Counted from the stretch's first letter, positions 1 through 11,177 are shown. The stretch is DNA of 64,000 nt from Trichopria drosophilae (GCA_030407085.1 CM059583.1:82803501-82867500), one strand, 5' to 3'. The notes: generated by a model not told the origin, from the letters alone. A program made the numbers and translations.

Positions 1-1922
1 ACGGCATTTAGACTACGTCGTAATGCCCAACGGATTCGAAGACATGGCGATGCGACCCTGGAAGCGTCAAGATACCGGGAAGCTCGGAGAAACCTTAAGC
101 ACGAAATAACAAAGAGCAAATTCTTATGCTGGAAGCGCCCTGTGCCGGGAGGTCGACAACGACACTTAGGGACTAGGTTACCGCATAGTTACCAAGCGCT
201 TGAAATGTCTGAAGCCGGTTGGCCCGCTTGACCCGAAGATGGCCGCTGAAGTTGTGGATGCTCTATTCCCGGTGCACGAGAGCAGGGAGCGGTCATCCTT
301 TGCAACGGATGAAGTTATTCCCCCCTTTACAGGGGAAGAGCTGAGATGTGCCATCAAGTCGGCTAAGAACAAGAAGGCTCCGGGCCCCGACGATATCCCC
401 ATTGAGGTCCTGAAAGAAGTTGCGACGTGTCAACCTCGGCTTTTATTGCGTATGTTTAATGCATGTCTTGCGGCAGGCTGTTTCCCAGATAGGTGGAAGT
501 TGCAGCGACTGGTGTTGTTGGACAAGGGAAAGGTGCCACCAGTTACTCCTTCATCTTTTCGTCCCTTGTGTATGATAGACGAGGCTGTCAAATTGCTAGA
601 AAGGTTGCTGCGTGCTAGGATACGGAATGTCATTGTAGAAGCGGGAGCCATTTCCGACGCTCAGCATGGTTTCAGGTCTGGGCATTCGACAGTGGGTGCT
701 GCTAGCGAAATTATTGAGCGAGCTAAAACCGCATGGGGAGGCAACTATCGGTCTTGGGACATTTCCGCGGTTGTCACCCTTGATGTGAAGAACGATTTAA
801 TTCCACAAGATGGAGCGATATTATGAGGATCCTATCGAGGGGATGTAGGGCCCCCCGTTACCTCTGTGATGTCCTGGATGATTATTTCGACAAGAGAATT
901 CTCTCCTATGACACCTCCGAAGGTTGGCGAACAAAAAGCATCAGTGCGGGCGTCGCTCAAGGTTCCACACTAGGTCCAGACCTCTGGAATATGCTTTATG
1001 ATGGGGTTCTCCATCTCGGTCTACCGAACGGAATAAAAATCAAAGGATTCGCGGATGACCCAGCAGCAATTGTAACTGCGAGAACTGTAACACAGTTAAT
1101 TCCCCGAATACAATTCGCCATTAGCTGCGTTAGCGACTGGCTCAGGGACCATGGGCTCGAATTGCAGTTGCAGGAGCCATCACTCGGTTAATGCCAAATA
1201 CGGAGGGCCCAAGAGTAGCAAAGAGGAAAGTGTTAGTTAGTGTGGTACACTCAATACTTCTATATGGAGCGGAAGTCTGGGCGGATAAACTCCAGGTCGC
1301 GGTCTACAGATAGCGTATGGCTGCGGTCCAGCGGTCGGTCGCATTACGGGTTGCCTCAGCTTACCGCACGGTTTCCAACGACGCCGTGTTATTTATCTCT
1401 GGGACGATCCCTATTGAATTATTAGCAGATGAGCGTAAGCGCATCTTCCTGAGGAGAACTGAAGCCAACAGGAGAGAAGTAAAAAACCAGGAGAGGGAAG
1501 TGACTATCCGCCTGTGGTAAAGTCGGTGGCGTGACAGTGAGAAAGCAGCTTGGACTCACGAGGTCATTCCCGATGTTCAAACATGGATATCCAGGGCCCA
1601 TGGCGAAAGAAATTACTATATAACCCAGTTCCTTTCTGGTCACGGGTGCTTCAATGATTACCTCTTTAAGGTTAATAGGAGGAGCAGCCCGTATTGCGAT
1701 TATTGTCCAAATGTGGTCGACAACGTAGCTCACACGCTCTTTCGGTGCGAAAGGTGGAGTAGCCAGAGGGAAGCGATTGAAAGCGACCATGGTATCCAGA
1801 TGAGCAAGGATGCAATAATTGGTGTGATGCTAACCGACGAAGACAAGTGGAACGCCGTTGCGACATGGATTGAAAAGACACTCCGGCTCAAAAGAGGACT
1901 CCTTGGCATGTTTCCAACGTAA
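1..1922 (+). pseudogene. R1-clade non-LTR retrotransposon ORF2 (RT and C-terminal zinc finger), 5' cut by window
   Basis: Remnant of the reverse transcriptase polyprotein that makes cDNA at a nicked target site. Visible in order: an RT entry block with KAPGPDDIPIEVLK near 375-415, FRPLCMIDEAVKLLERLL near 556-612, QHGFRSGHSTVGA near 664-700, LDVKNDL near 779-800, GVAQGSTLGP near 949-980, the catalytic FADD near 1048-1060, and a C-terminal C-x2-C-x7-H-x4-C finger (CDYCPNVVDNVAHTLFRC) near 1694-1750 as in R1-clade elements. The reading frame changes near 130-180, near 815 and after the RT palm, and stops interrupt it at 1189 and 1518, so it is dead. The protein ends at 1920-1922. The endonuclease half lies left of the window. 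R1-clade assignment rests on motif style and the terminal finger. Confidence 0.85.
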
Positions 1923-2111
1923 CGTGCCAATAACTCGTGCGGTGTTGCTGGTCACCCATCGGGCGCCTCCCCAGGTGGCGGATAGGGGAGCGCCCGCCAG
2001 ATTTAGAGGGTACCGGAGAAATAAAATATCCGGGGCGGACCAAAACCAGATAGTAGAAGGCTACCACTATAAAATAACCTAGGGGAAGGAACCCCGATTC
2101 AAAAACCAAAT
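1923..2111 (+). other. Junction between R1-type ORF2 and the next R1-type ORF1
   Basis: Short GC-rich stretch between the stop of one ORF2 and the start of another element's ORF1. It lacks the poly-A plus ACT-repeat end seen at 3706-3736 and 6864-6902, so the first element has probably lost its 3' terminus. The right half may be the 5' UTR of the next element. No ORF of note. Confidence 0.4.
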
Positions 2112-3504
2112 ATGGAGTTCTGGAAAATTAACAACCAGTTTACGGTGCAGGGGAGGGACACCCCAGTACCGGCACCGACGGGGAGTGAGCAAGCGGGCTC
2201 CCGGGCGTCGTTATCCGGCGACCGCAGTGACGTGGAGGTGGACGACTTGGCCTCCATGTCATTTAGGGCTACAAGCAAAGACTTCGATGAGGAAGTTGAT
2301 TTCAACACCAGCTTCCGTATCGACCCGGTGGAAGAAAAGTGGCCATCCATGCTGAGAGAACGCAAGGAATCGCGGCTGCAGGGCCGGCAAGAAGTGAAGA
2401 GCGGAGCGGAGAAACTTAAGGACATTCTGCAGAAATTGAACAGCTTCTGTAGAATGCATAAAAATATGCACCTACAGGTGAGAAATGGAGTAAGCGATTC
2501 GATTGGCGTGCTGGACGATCTAGCGAGGAGTATTCAACGATGCCATAGTGGGGAAGATGACTTCTCCTCGCAGCTTGCCTATGACCTCGGTCTTAAGCTT
2601 CGAGCAGAGCGGGCAGCACGACGAGCTGCTAAGCCGAGAGGCACAGACGAGATGGTCCAAACGGACAACCAAAAGAGAAGGAAGCGGGTTCGTGACTCTA
2701 CCAACAGTCCGAAACCGGTGCTGAAGAAGCAACGGAAACGGAAGTCAACCCGTACTTTCCGGGATGTAGTAAAGGAGGCTACATCAGAGAAAGAGACTGC
2801 GGTTGTGGTTCCACGGCCAGCGGCCCCCGTACCATCGGGGCACATGAAGGGCAACAAGACCGCAAAAATGAAAAAAAAAGAAGAAGGCGAGGCGGGAGTC
2901 TGTCCTGATTCAGCCAGCAGATAGCGCTAACTGCTAGGACCAGCTGCACGAGATCCAGGCGGGTCTCAAGCCGGAGGATTTCCGTGTGGTAGTCAAGTCT
3001 ATTAGAAGCACCCGTAAAGGGGATATGCCGGTGGAGCTATCCTCGAAGGCAGATGACCGAGTACAATTCCGGAACGCCTTGCAGGAAAAACTAAGAGATA
3101 GGGCCAAGGTTCAAGAACTGGTCCCTAAGAAGACGGTGATCATCCACGACATTGCAGACTTTTTGGATGCAAGGGATGTGGAAGATGCAATGAGGGCCTC
3201 CTTAGTTGGTGGGGTTGACGTAAAGGTCAACCTCACTAAGCATAGCATCAGAGGCTACATCAGAGCATTCGCAGTGCTGGATGCGGCATCTGCTGCTAAA
3301 CTATCAAAGGAAGGCAAGATTATAGTTGGGTGGCAGAAGTGTTGAGTGCGGGGGTTCACACCTACCATCAGGTGTCATCGCTGCCAGGAAGATGGCCACC
3401 TCGCCAGGAGTTGCACGGGTGAGGATAGGCGCGAATGTTGTCGCCGGTGCCGCAAAACAGGATACCAAGCTGCGCAGTGTCCTACGGAGTTAGGTAGGAC
3501 GTAA
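2112..3504 (+). pseudogene. R1-clade ORF1 (Gag-like, CCHC zinc knuckles), frameshifted
   Basis: Nucleic-acid-binding Gag-like protein of a second R1-type element. The start ATG at 2112 opens 270 codons: an acidic N terminus, a basic stretch around 2660-2760 and a lysine tract near 2870. The frame then shifts near 2920-2940 and continues as a conserved Gag core (EDFRVVVKSIRSTRKGDM onward, 2970-3345). An in-frame TGA at 3343-3345 interrupts the run into the zinc knuckles (CHRCQEDGHLARSC at about 3372-3413, and a second C-rich knuckle to 3480). A related copy at 4220 has an arginine where this TGA sits, which fits a CGA to TGA change. ORF2 of this copy is missing: a 3' UTR follows directly, so it is an internally deleted element. 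Confidence 0.8.
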
Positions 3505-3736
3505 GGGTGTTAAAAAAACGAAGGCAGCCGTGTAGGCTGGACACGCACCTGTGATCTACCCCCTGAAGTAATGCTAACGCGGTTTCGGGGGGTTTGGTAG
3601 TTGAGCAAAGAGCAAAGAGGTGGAGGTTTAGTGAGTAGGCCTGCTTGCAGGAGAGTTCCGATGGCTCCCTTATGGTGCGTAAAGCATTCTTCCCCTCTCC
3701 GGATTAAAAAAAAAAAACTACTACTACTACTACTAC
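3505..3736 (+). repeat. R1-type 3' UTR, poly-A and (ACT)n tail
   Basis: Non-coding 3' end of the element. It finishes with GTGCGTAAAGCATTC, a pyrimidine-rich CCCCTCT block, 12 A residues (3706-3717) and about seven ACT units (3717-3736). The same terminal motif, A run and TAC-type repeat recur at 6831-6902, which defines the true 3' end of this family and suggests insertion into a trinucleotide microsatellite. Confidence 0.75.
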
Positions 3737-4488
3737 GGGCGCTTCCCGAGGTGGATAATGCGATGCAATACTCAGTACGCCCGCTGAAAGAAGAAATTAT
3801 GCTGATGTACTCAAAGGCATCCGCAAGGACGTGAACCCCGATGAACTGGGAATTAAAATTAGAGCCATCAGGGAGACCTGCATAGGAGACATTCTGGATG
3901 AACTAGGAGCATCCGCGGAGGGCAGAGCCAAATATAGCAGCGCTGTACAGAGTGCAATAGACGAGGATGCCACTGTTAAACAACTTGTGCCCATGATAAT
4001 GATCGAGATTAGAGACCTGATTACTGCAACAGAGCTTGTGGAGATCCAGAACGCTCTAAAAACCTATATGTACGAGATCAAGTTTAACGATGTCATGATC
4101 ACATTGTCCTCGAAAAGCTTTAGAGGCAACGTAACAGCCTACGTTGACATGGACACCGATAGAACTGTGAAACTTGAGAAGGAAAGTCCGCTGACAGTGG
4201 GGTGGGTTAATTGCAGAGTCCGTATAAAGGAGAATATCCCTTGATGCTACCGCTGTCAGGGCTTCTGACATATGGCAACGGGATGCAAACTTCCCGACAG
4301 ATCTAAATGCTGCTGGAAATGCGGTGAAGCAGGTCACAAAGCCAAATCATGTAGAGGAAGTGGTACATGCTTGGCATCCACCGACCGAAATGATGGTTCT
4401 CCACTGGAGCATGTGCCTGGCTCTTCAAGATGCGCAGCCTACCGCAAAGCATGCAAAGCGAGCGAAGCCCAGAAATGGCGGTAATACT
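3737..4488 (+). pseudogene. R1-clade ORF1 (Gag-like), second copy, 5' truncated
   Basis: Homologous to the ORF1 at 2970-3504 but clearly diverged. It starts inside the Gag core right after the ACT repeat, so the element is 5' truncated. Readable blocks are the core at 3820-4244 ending VGWVNCRVRIKENIP, then CYRC...CKLPDRSKCCWKCGEAGHKAKSC, zinc knuckles at about 4246-4350. A TGA at 4242-4244 and a TGA near 4266 break the frame, and there is a frameshift near 3830. The Gag core binds nucleic acid and forms the RNP; here it is non-functional. It lies just upstream of its ORF2. Confidence 0.75.
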
Positions 4489-6715
4489 GCAGGGGAACTT
4501 GGGTAGGTTAAGACTTGCTCAAGACGTAATTATACAGGTTGCATTCGAACACAGGACGGATATATTCATGATCAGCGAACAGCACAGGAACCCTGATGGA
4601 CAAGAATGATACCGCTATAACGAAGGTTTCGCGGCGATTTGGATTATCAATCCCGATAACTTTCCCATAACTTCCTCCGGGAAAGGCAATGGTTTTGTAT
4701 GGGTGGTGAGTAACGGCATATTGTACATAAGCTGTTACTTATCTCCAAACGAAGGCATCAGCATATACAGCAATAAAATCTCGGCTCTGGAAGACACAAT
4801 CCGGCGAGTGTATGATCGCTTTATACTCACCGGCGATTTTAATGCGAAAGCGATCGACTGGGGCGAGCTGAAAACATGCACCAGGGGTACAACACTAGTT
4901 GAGATGATTGTAAGAACGGACGCAGTAATTCTCAACGATGGGAAAACTCCGACTTTTAGACTGGCTGGATGCAGAGGCACAATTCTAGACGTCTCTTGCG
5001 CAACCCTAATCTGGCGAGCAGGATTAAGAACTGGCAAGTACTAGAAGATTTTAACAGTAGTGACCATCAGTACATCAAATTTGTAATGGAAAGCCCTAAG
5101 AGAAGAAAAACTATCCCCCAGAGCACTAGCCGTTTGACTGCGGCTACATGGAATGTAGCGAGCTTGATCGCGCGGCCTTCGAAGCAACACTACGTAATGC
5201 AGCGAGTCACCTATATGCCCCAGCTACCTCTTCACCTAGCAGGCAAGAAGCTGAAGATATGGTGCGAAGGACGATGGGCGCCATAACAGAGCGATGCAAG
5301 GCATCTATGCCTAGGCGTATAAGGAGACATCATCACAAACCAGCCTACTGGTGGAGTGACGAAATATCAGAAATGCGAAGAAAGGCGCTACGATACCGTC
5401 GGATCGCTCGGCGTAACAGTCAACGTGAGAACGATTTCGTGGAAGAATACAAGACGGCGAAAAACGAAATGATTGCCGCTATCCGCAAGAGGAAGCTCTG
5501 TTGCTGGAAGACTGTCTGTGAGGACATTAATCGCGACACCTTGGGCCTTGGATACAGCATCGTCATGAAGAGACTCGGACGTCGTATACCTGTAGCACAC
5601 GAAGATGCGGATTCAACTGAAGCCATCATAGACGCGCTATTCCCTGAACACCCTGAAAGGTGCATACAACGCACAAATGTCGATGGAGATATACCCTTCT
5701 TCAGCCCAGAGGAGGTGTTACAAGCGGTGAAAATAATCGAGAATCGCAAAGCTCCTGGTCTTGATGGCATACCTACTAAAGCCATTATGACAGCTGTAAC
5801 ACTATGTCCGGACGTGGTCAGAAATATGTATAATACATCACTGGCTGCAGGTATCTTTCCCTCTCCATGGAAAAGACACAGGCTGGTGCTGATTGACATG
5901 GGAAAAGGTATTCCTATCACTCCTTCATCTTTTAGGCCACTCTGTATGATTGACAACGCCGGAAAGATCTACGAGAAGATGATCAAAGCGCGCCTACACG
6001 AAGCTGTGGAAAGAGCTGGAGGCCTTTCTGAGTCTCAGCAGGGCTTCAGAGCCAAGCGTCTCAGCAGTTGGAGCCATCCAGCAAATAGTCAACGCTGCAA
6101 AAGCAACATGGGAGGGGAACAACAGGACAAGAGAAGCCTGTGTAATAGTCACACTTGATGTCAAAAACGCATTCAACTCTCAGAATTGGCAGTACTGGTG
6201 GTGGAAAATACTCCACCCATCGACCTACTGGCGAAGAAACAGCAGATTTAGCTTCGCAACAGGGACGTTGGCAGCGATCGGACGTCCAAAAAAAACTTGG
6301 AGAGGGCAAACGTGCTTCAATGTGGCAAAAAAGGTGGATAAATGAATGCGATACAGCGAAGTGGACGCATGTATTGATCCCTGCATAGTAGAAAACACGG
6401 GGAGGTGAGCTATTATCTGACGCAGTTTTTGACTGGACATGTCCTTTTTGGGAGCTACCTATGTAGAAGAAAGATCAGGCAAAGCCCACTTTGTATGTAT
6501 AGATGTGGGAACCCAGACACGCCGAGGCACATGTTTTTTTAATGTCACCGATGGAGAGGTCACAAGGAAAAACTGGAACAGGGGCTGGGAACGATCATCA
6601 CACCTGAAGGAATCATTGCCACCATGCTCAGTAAGGAAGAAGCATGGGTAAGGGTAAACTTGTATGTCGAGGAAATTCTGCGAACAAAGAAATTGGAGGA
6701 AAATGACCTGATGTA
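4489..6715 (+). pseudogene. R1-clade ORF2: APE endonuclease, RT, C-terminal domain, internally deleted
   Basis: Polyprotein that nicks the target and reverse-transcribes. The endonuclease block runs 4489-5095: LQGNLGRLRLAQDV at the start, FILTGDFNAKAIDW near 4821-4860 and SSDHQYIKF near 5057-5085, the SDH being the conserved histidine motif. The RT block runs 5148-6175, with RKAPGLDGIPTKAI near 5747, FRPLCMIDNAGKIYEKM near 5929 and a recognisable QQGF and LDVKNAFNS. The YADD/FADD catalytic part is absent: sequence jumps near 6180-6330 to the C-terminal region (SYYLTQFLTGHVLFGSYLC, then a C-x3-C...H finger, 6410-6540) ending near 6715. Several stops (for example 4606) and frameshifts are present. 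It is dead and must have been mobilised in trans. Confidence 0.85.
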
Positions 6716-6902
6716 AGAACCTGCAAAAAAAAAGGAAATTCAAGTATCGTGGCAGCTTGTTACCTCAATGAGTGGCCCCGAACCGAAGTAATGCGTGAGC
6801 TTAAGTCCCGTTGCGGTCTCGGTCAAGAAAAAGAGGTGCGTAAAGCATTCCTCCCCTCTTCGGGAAAAAAAAACTGCTACTACTACTACTGCTACTACTA
6901 CA
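6716..6902 (+). repeat. R1-type 3' UTR, poly-A and (TAC/TGC)n tail
   Basis: Same end as 3505-3736: the motif GTGCGTAAAGCATTC at about 6837, a CCCCTCT block, an A run (6864-6873) and then CTGC/TAC trinucleotides to about 6902. It abuts the truncated Transib gene, so this element inserted into or beside that transposon. Confidence 0.75.
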
Positions 6903-6903
6903 T

Positions 6904-8016
6904 TCATGGGAGGTTACATACTGGCTGTGTTTACTTCTTAATGCTTTCCTAACATCCCATGATTGAATTGGCAACCTGTACGCTATATGAAGCAAGTGTT
7001 CGAAGCTTTTAATTTCGGAATGTAATAAACAGAGCCCAGGTTTCAACGCAGATTCTTTGGGATTGAAATTGTCGTTGAGATTCCCGAACTCATGCGCACT
7101 TGGACACCGCGATGTTGCTCTATTTCCAACTAGCGCATTGACGCATTTCCCATCATATAATGTTTTGGAAATTTCATACTGTACTTTTACTAGTTTGTTT
7201 TTAAAATGAAATGTATATGCAGTTAGGTTATTTATTTCATTTTGTAGCCTTGTGTCCTCTTTCCGTATTGCCTCTTCATCCTCTTTTTCCAGTGAGTCTT
7301 AGGGACCGACAAAAACGAACGCTCTGAGGAGTAGGATTTATCCAAAATCGTGCAGCGCTCTTTAGCTGGATCACAAGTAGATTTGTGATGAAAAGAAAAT
7401 TTTGGGTATTTTTATCTACGTTGAAATTCAAACATGTCTGAGGCGGATTAACGTGACCCGATGAACTGTCGAATCCTAACGTGCAATGCAATACGATATG
7501 TCTTACGTCACGGTCTTGCATGTCCGAAGCTACAGTATCAAGCAACCTTTCCACTGTTTTGTTTATCATTGCTTATAATGAAATAACAATTGCCACCTCG
7601 GAAATGATTGAACATTGATGCTGCAGTCCGCAATCTTGCATTGCTTTCTGCACTATTTGGTAACATGGATATAATTTACACCTTTTTGCTCTGGTATCTC
7701 TAACTAATGCCTCGTATGGGTTTTTAGAGTAATTACTATCCAAATAAAATACTAGAACGCTTTCCAGTGAATGTTTAGATGAATTAACGTGGTCACTGAA
7801 TGAAGTAGATTGAATGTCGGGTAAATTAGCATTGATTTGCTTTCCGTACAATTTATGAACGAGATTAACAACTCTCGAATCATTTGACTTGCGTCTGCGC
7901 TTGGTACTTTTTGAAGCATTTGTAGTATCCACGATACGTTTTCGACTGCTATTTGGACGAACTTTTGGCACCTTCTTTGGTCGATCAATTTTTGTCTTCG
8001 TTTTGGGCCGAACCAT
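6904..8016 (-). pseudogene. Transib-family (RAG1-like) DNA transposase pseudogene, C terminus cut off
   Basis: DDE transposase of the Transib superfamily, the relatives of the RAG1 recombinase. Reading down from the ATG at 8016: a basic N terminus, then YEALVRDTRAKRCKLYPCYQ near 7720-7660, the ISEVAIVISL / AMINKTVERLL helix near 7590-7540, the block LGFDSSSGHVN near 7475 that carries the first catalytic Asp, WINPTPQSVRFCRSLRL near 7345-7300, and YDGKCVNAL near 7165-7140 with the second catalytic Asp. GLCLLHSEIKSFEHLLHIAY follows near 7030-6970. An in-frame TAA at 7573-7575 (expected CAA, Gln) and a frameshift near 7290 kill it. The last third with the catalytic Glu is missing at the R1 insertion junction. 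Family recognition is from motif order, without a search. Confidence 0.72.
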
Positions 8017-8829
8017 TTTGTAGTCCTAAATACTTTTTCCCCTAATGGATGCGACGAAGAAATATAGAACATATACATATAGCATTTCCTGCTAAAAAGA
8101 ATAATTTTCTGTTCAAATAATTGAGAAATAATTTCGTGTATAATTTTCAGCAAATCTTAATACACTGACCCTTTTCCATTTTTTACTCTAAAAAATATTA
8201 AATATATTATAACTTCTTTTTAACTATAAACAATATCACATACAATATACAAAATAACAAACTTATAAATATATGCACTTATAATACCTTCTATTCCACA
8301 GATTTGCAGATCAATCTCACTTCTAATTAAGTCACGAATCACAACTCTTAGAAACGAACCTAACCGTACTAATTTATTTATTCACTTGCGTGCTTTTTGT
8401 ATACTGCCTCTTTGTAATAAACTCTAATTATGAGAGAGATTTGTAATAATCACAAAACAATAATACGTTTTGTTTACATTTGCTTTACGCATAGATCAAG
8501 ATTCACCAAAGAAAACAAATAAATGAAAGGATTGAAAAACAATTCTGCAGGTACATGAATAATATTGAGATAGTTATAATTTTTAATGGAAATATATTAA
8601 ATGTACTATTCTGACTTTAAATATATATAAAAACGTGAATAACACTACGATATACACGGGTTGCAAATACTACTTCAAAGAGGGTACGCGCAATGGATTG
8701 GATTATTTTCCAATAGTTGCTTTGTCTTGTCTTTAATTTATTTTATTTGTAAGCTACTAGATATTCCCCTAAGTATTGAATTTAGACTAAAACTAAAAGT
8801 TCTAAGTGGTTATTAATCCATATTATTAG
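8017..8829. other. AT-rich non-coding stretch
   Basis: Very AT-rich DNA upstream of the Transib start. It probably includes that element's 5' flank and terminal repeat, but I could not delimit a terminal inverted repeat. No supported gene. Confidence 0.4.
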
Positions 8830-9350
8830 CTCCCTAAGTCGACGCCGCCCTACCTTTTGCGTCTCGAATTGGGGCTTTATCTAATATCGGTCGAGATAGT
8901 GCGTGAAGCGTTAAATTTTGATATTTAAATATTTGCAGCAACCATTGGATAGTTTGGCGCGACTAGGATTAACAAGGCTCTATGAGCTTAGTTTTAGAGA
9001 CAATGGTGCTTCGGCAATGAACTGGCTTGCTCAGTTGAGGTTGCTCCTAGGTTCGCCTCTCTATGACAATCTTTGGTCTGCTTTTTCAACAGAAAATTGG
9101 GAGTCCAAAGTAGCCTTCATCTGCGATACCTTTTGCCTCCCATCAGCATAATCGCTGTCTTAAACGCTAGTTCGAATCGAATTCGATCCAGCTGCGTCTT
9201 TATAGATAATTCGCCGACGGACTGGCCTCTTTTGCTCCGGAACGTTTCCAGTTTTCCCGCTTGCGCCTAAAAATACAGTTTGTAAACGGCCACAATATTC
9301 TCAAGTTCCTTTTGTGTCGGTAGTACGTTCTATGCTTATAAATTGAATGA
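8830..9350 (+). pseudogene. L2-like LINE ORF2, C-terminal scrap
   Basis: Degenerate copy of the same family as the LINE at 52449-59120. Block by block, PKSTPPYLLRLELG near 8836-8877 matches the segment at 58446; NWLAQLRLLLGSPLYDNLW near 9015-9075 matches NWFTHLRLVVGAPSYDDL at 58616; and FADGLASFAPER...LRLKIQ near 9210-9290 matches FSDGLDSLSPDR...LRLKIQ at 58797. Stops and frameshifts occur throughout. It covers the region after the RT palm; the terminal cysteine motif is not visible. Confidence 0.65.
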
Positions 9351-9395
9351 ACCAAGCTCTATTTGCAGCACGGGCAAAAGGTAGACTGTAATCCA

Positions 9396-9398
<3 letters not shown>

Positions 9399-9430
<32 letters not shown>
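9399..9430. repeat. (CT)n microsatellite
   Basis: Uninterrupted CT dinucleotides immediately left of the Foldback-type element. Confidence 0.95.
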
Positions 9431-9434
<4 letters not shown>

Positions 9435-9690
9435 TAGCCTATTTCATCATCCCCCACTTTACAGCCTTCCGTTTCATCGTCTGGACACTTCATCGTCTAC
9501 GACACTTCATCGTCTGGACACTTCATCGTCTGGGACATTTCATCGTCCGTACACTTCATTGGCTGGGACACTTCATCGTTTGGGACACTTCACCGTCTTG
9601 GACACTTCATCGTCCGGGACACGTGTTTGTCCGGGTCGCATCGTCATCGTCATTGGGGACACTTCATCGTCGGGGACATTTCAGCGCGCA
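9431..9690. repeat. Foldback left arm: 16-bp minisatellite
   Basis: About 14 imperfect units of GACACTTCATCGTCTG with substitutions. The reverse complement array is at 11011-11177. Confidence 0.85.
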
Positions 9691-9700
9691 TACTTTCTGG

Positions 9701-9871
9701 TGTTATTAGATTTTCTAAGTGCACCAGGTGTTCAGGCTCGCCGATTACGGGGTCTAGGTGGTGCGCTCCGTAGCTTTTTATGTTATTAGCTCAAATGCGT
9801 GCACCAGGTGTTCAGGATCACCGATTACGGGATCTAGGTGGTGCGCTCCGTAGCTTTTTATGTTATTAGCT
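9701..9871. repeat. Foldback left arm: 80-bp tandem repeat, two copies
   Basis: GCACCAGGTGTTCAG recurs exactly 80 bp apart (9721 and 9801), each copy ending AGCTTTTTATGTTATTAGC. Inverted copies lie at 10672-11010. Confidence 0.85.
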
Positions 9872-9889
9872 ATTCTATATAATTTTCCG

Positions 9890-9936
9890 GAAAAAATTTC
9901 CCCTGGGAAAAATTTCCCCGAAAAAAATTCCCCTAA
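9890..9936. repeat. Short palindromic GGAAAAAATTTCCCC triplet
   Basis: Three successive copies of a GGGAAAAATTTCCCC-like palindrome at the edge of the Foldback loop. Confidence 0.7.
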
Positions 9937-10093
9937 CCAGGTGCATTGCGACTGACTCTTTTGCTTTCAAGAAATAAAAAATCGCACAACAACGGTTTCT
10001 TCGTCAACGCTGAGAAACTTTTAAGTCTGGGTCTACATCCAAGTACGAATTAAATTGCCTTATGAACACTGCTCTTATACTCAGAACCAGACA

Positions 10094-10200
10094 ATGGAAT
10101 TGCGTTATAAGGGATCGCAGGTATATGTGAAGTTGCGTCCCAAGGGATCGCAGGTATATGTGGAGTTGCGTCCCAGGGAATCGGAGGTATATATGGACTC
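10094..10200. repeat. 33-bp tandem repeat in the Foldback loop
   Basis: Three units, starts at 10111, 10144 and 10176, each with GGGATCGCAGGTATAT followed by a GTTGCGTCCCA-type end in the first two. The inverted counterpart is at 10620-10662. A block CTTGGATCCACCGTTGTCCC occurs at about 10206 and again at about 10342, with an inverted version near 10607-10630. Confidence 0.75.
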
Positions 10201-10671
10201 GGGGAGCTTGGATCCACCGTTGTCCCTATGTCATGGGGGGGGGGGGGCCCCGCCCTCCATACCCCCTTCTTATACTAACTGAACGTAACTAACCCCCTCA
10301 GGGTGTTGTAAGGTTTGCGAACCCACGTGCGACTCGGAGAACTTGGATCCACCGTTGTCCCTATGTCCTGGGGGGCTCCGCCCCTAGACCCCCTTTTTAT
10401 AATTACCTAACCTCCAACCAATAGATGTGAGTAAACCCACGTGAAAAATTCATCCCTCCGGATATACCATGAAATGTTTAATTGATTGTATGCACAATTT
10501 GTATTTCCAATGGAGGGCAATAAGTAGAGGAGGGTGGCCCAATGCCGACCGTGATGGGAGATATAGAGCAGGGGGAACAGCTAGGGGGCGGAGTTTCCCC
10601 ATGACATAGGGACAACGGTGGATTCGAGCTCCACGAGTCCATATATACCTGCGATTCCCTGGTGCACGTAT

Positions 10672-11010
10672 TTGCGCTAATAACATAAAAAGCTACGGAG
10701 CGCGCTACCTAGATCCCGTAATCGGCGACCCCGAACATCTGGTGCTCGTATTTGAGCTAATAACATAAAAAGCTACGTCGCGTACTACCTAGATCCCGTA
10801 ATCGGCGACTCTGAACACCTGATGCATGTATTTGAGCTAATAACATAAAAAGCTACGGATCGCACTACCTAGACCACGTAATCGGCAACCCTAAACACCC
10901 AGTACACCCAGAATAGCTAATAACATAAAATTCTACGGATCCCACCACCTAGCCCGTAATCGGCGACCCTGAAGACCTGGTGCACGTAGAATAGCTAATA
11001 ACATAAGAAA
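10672..11010. repeat. Foldback right arm: 80-bp tandem repeat, four copies
   Basis: TAACATAAAA recurs at 10681, 10761, 10841 and 10921 (80-bp period), and a 77-bp unit follows. It is the reverse complement of the 9701-9871 array, so the right arm is expanded relative to the left. Confidence 0.85.
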
Positions 11011-11177
11011 CTATGAAGTGTCCCCGATGACAATGTGCTCCGGACGAACAAGTGTCCCGGACGATGAAATGTCCAAGACGATGAAGTGTCCCAGACGATG
11101 AAATGTCCCAGACGATGAAGTGTTCAGACGATGAAACGGAAGGCTATGAAGTGGGGTACGATGAAATAGAATACGAT
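11011..11177. repeat. Foldback right arm: 16-bp minisatellite
   Basis: Units of CAGACGATGAAGTGTCC, the reverse complement of the left array, ending with the same outer segment as 9431-9470. Confidence 0.85.

Larger units (their letters stand above)
9431..11177. mobile_element. Foldback-like element with repeat-built inverted arms
   Basis: A 1.75-kb element whose two ends are inverted copies of each other. The outermost bases ATCGTA at 9431 pair with TACGAT ending at 11177. Each arm has an outer minisatellite (core CATCGTC, unit about 16 bp) and an inner 80-bp tandem repeat. The middle is non-coding and again contains inverted and tandem blocks. This modular arm structure is what defines Foldback (FB) elements; arms can pair along hundreds of bases. 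No transposase ORF is present, so it would be non-autonomous. No TSD could be settled because the left side abuts the (CT)n tract. Confidence 0.7.

Noticed and set aside
9701..11010. CRISPR-like array from regularly spaced 80-bp repeats
   Set aside because: The units are contiguous tandem repeats without unique spacers, in inverted arms of a eukaryotic mobile element.
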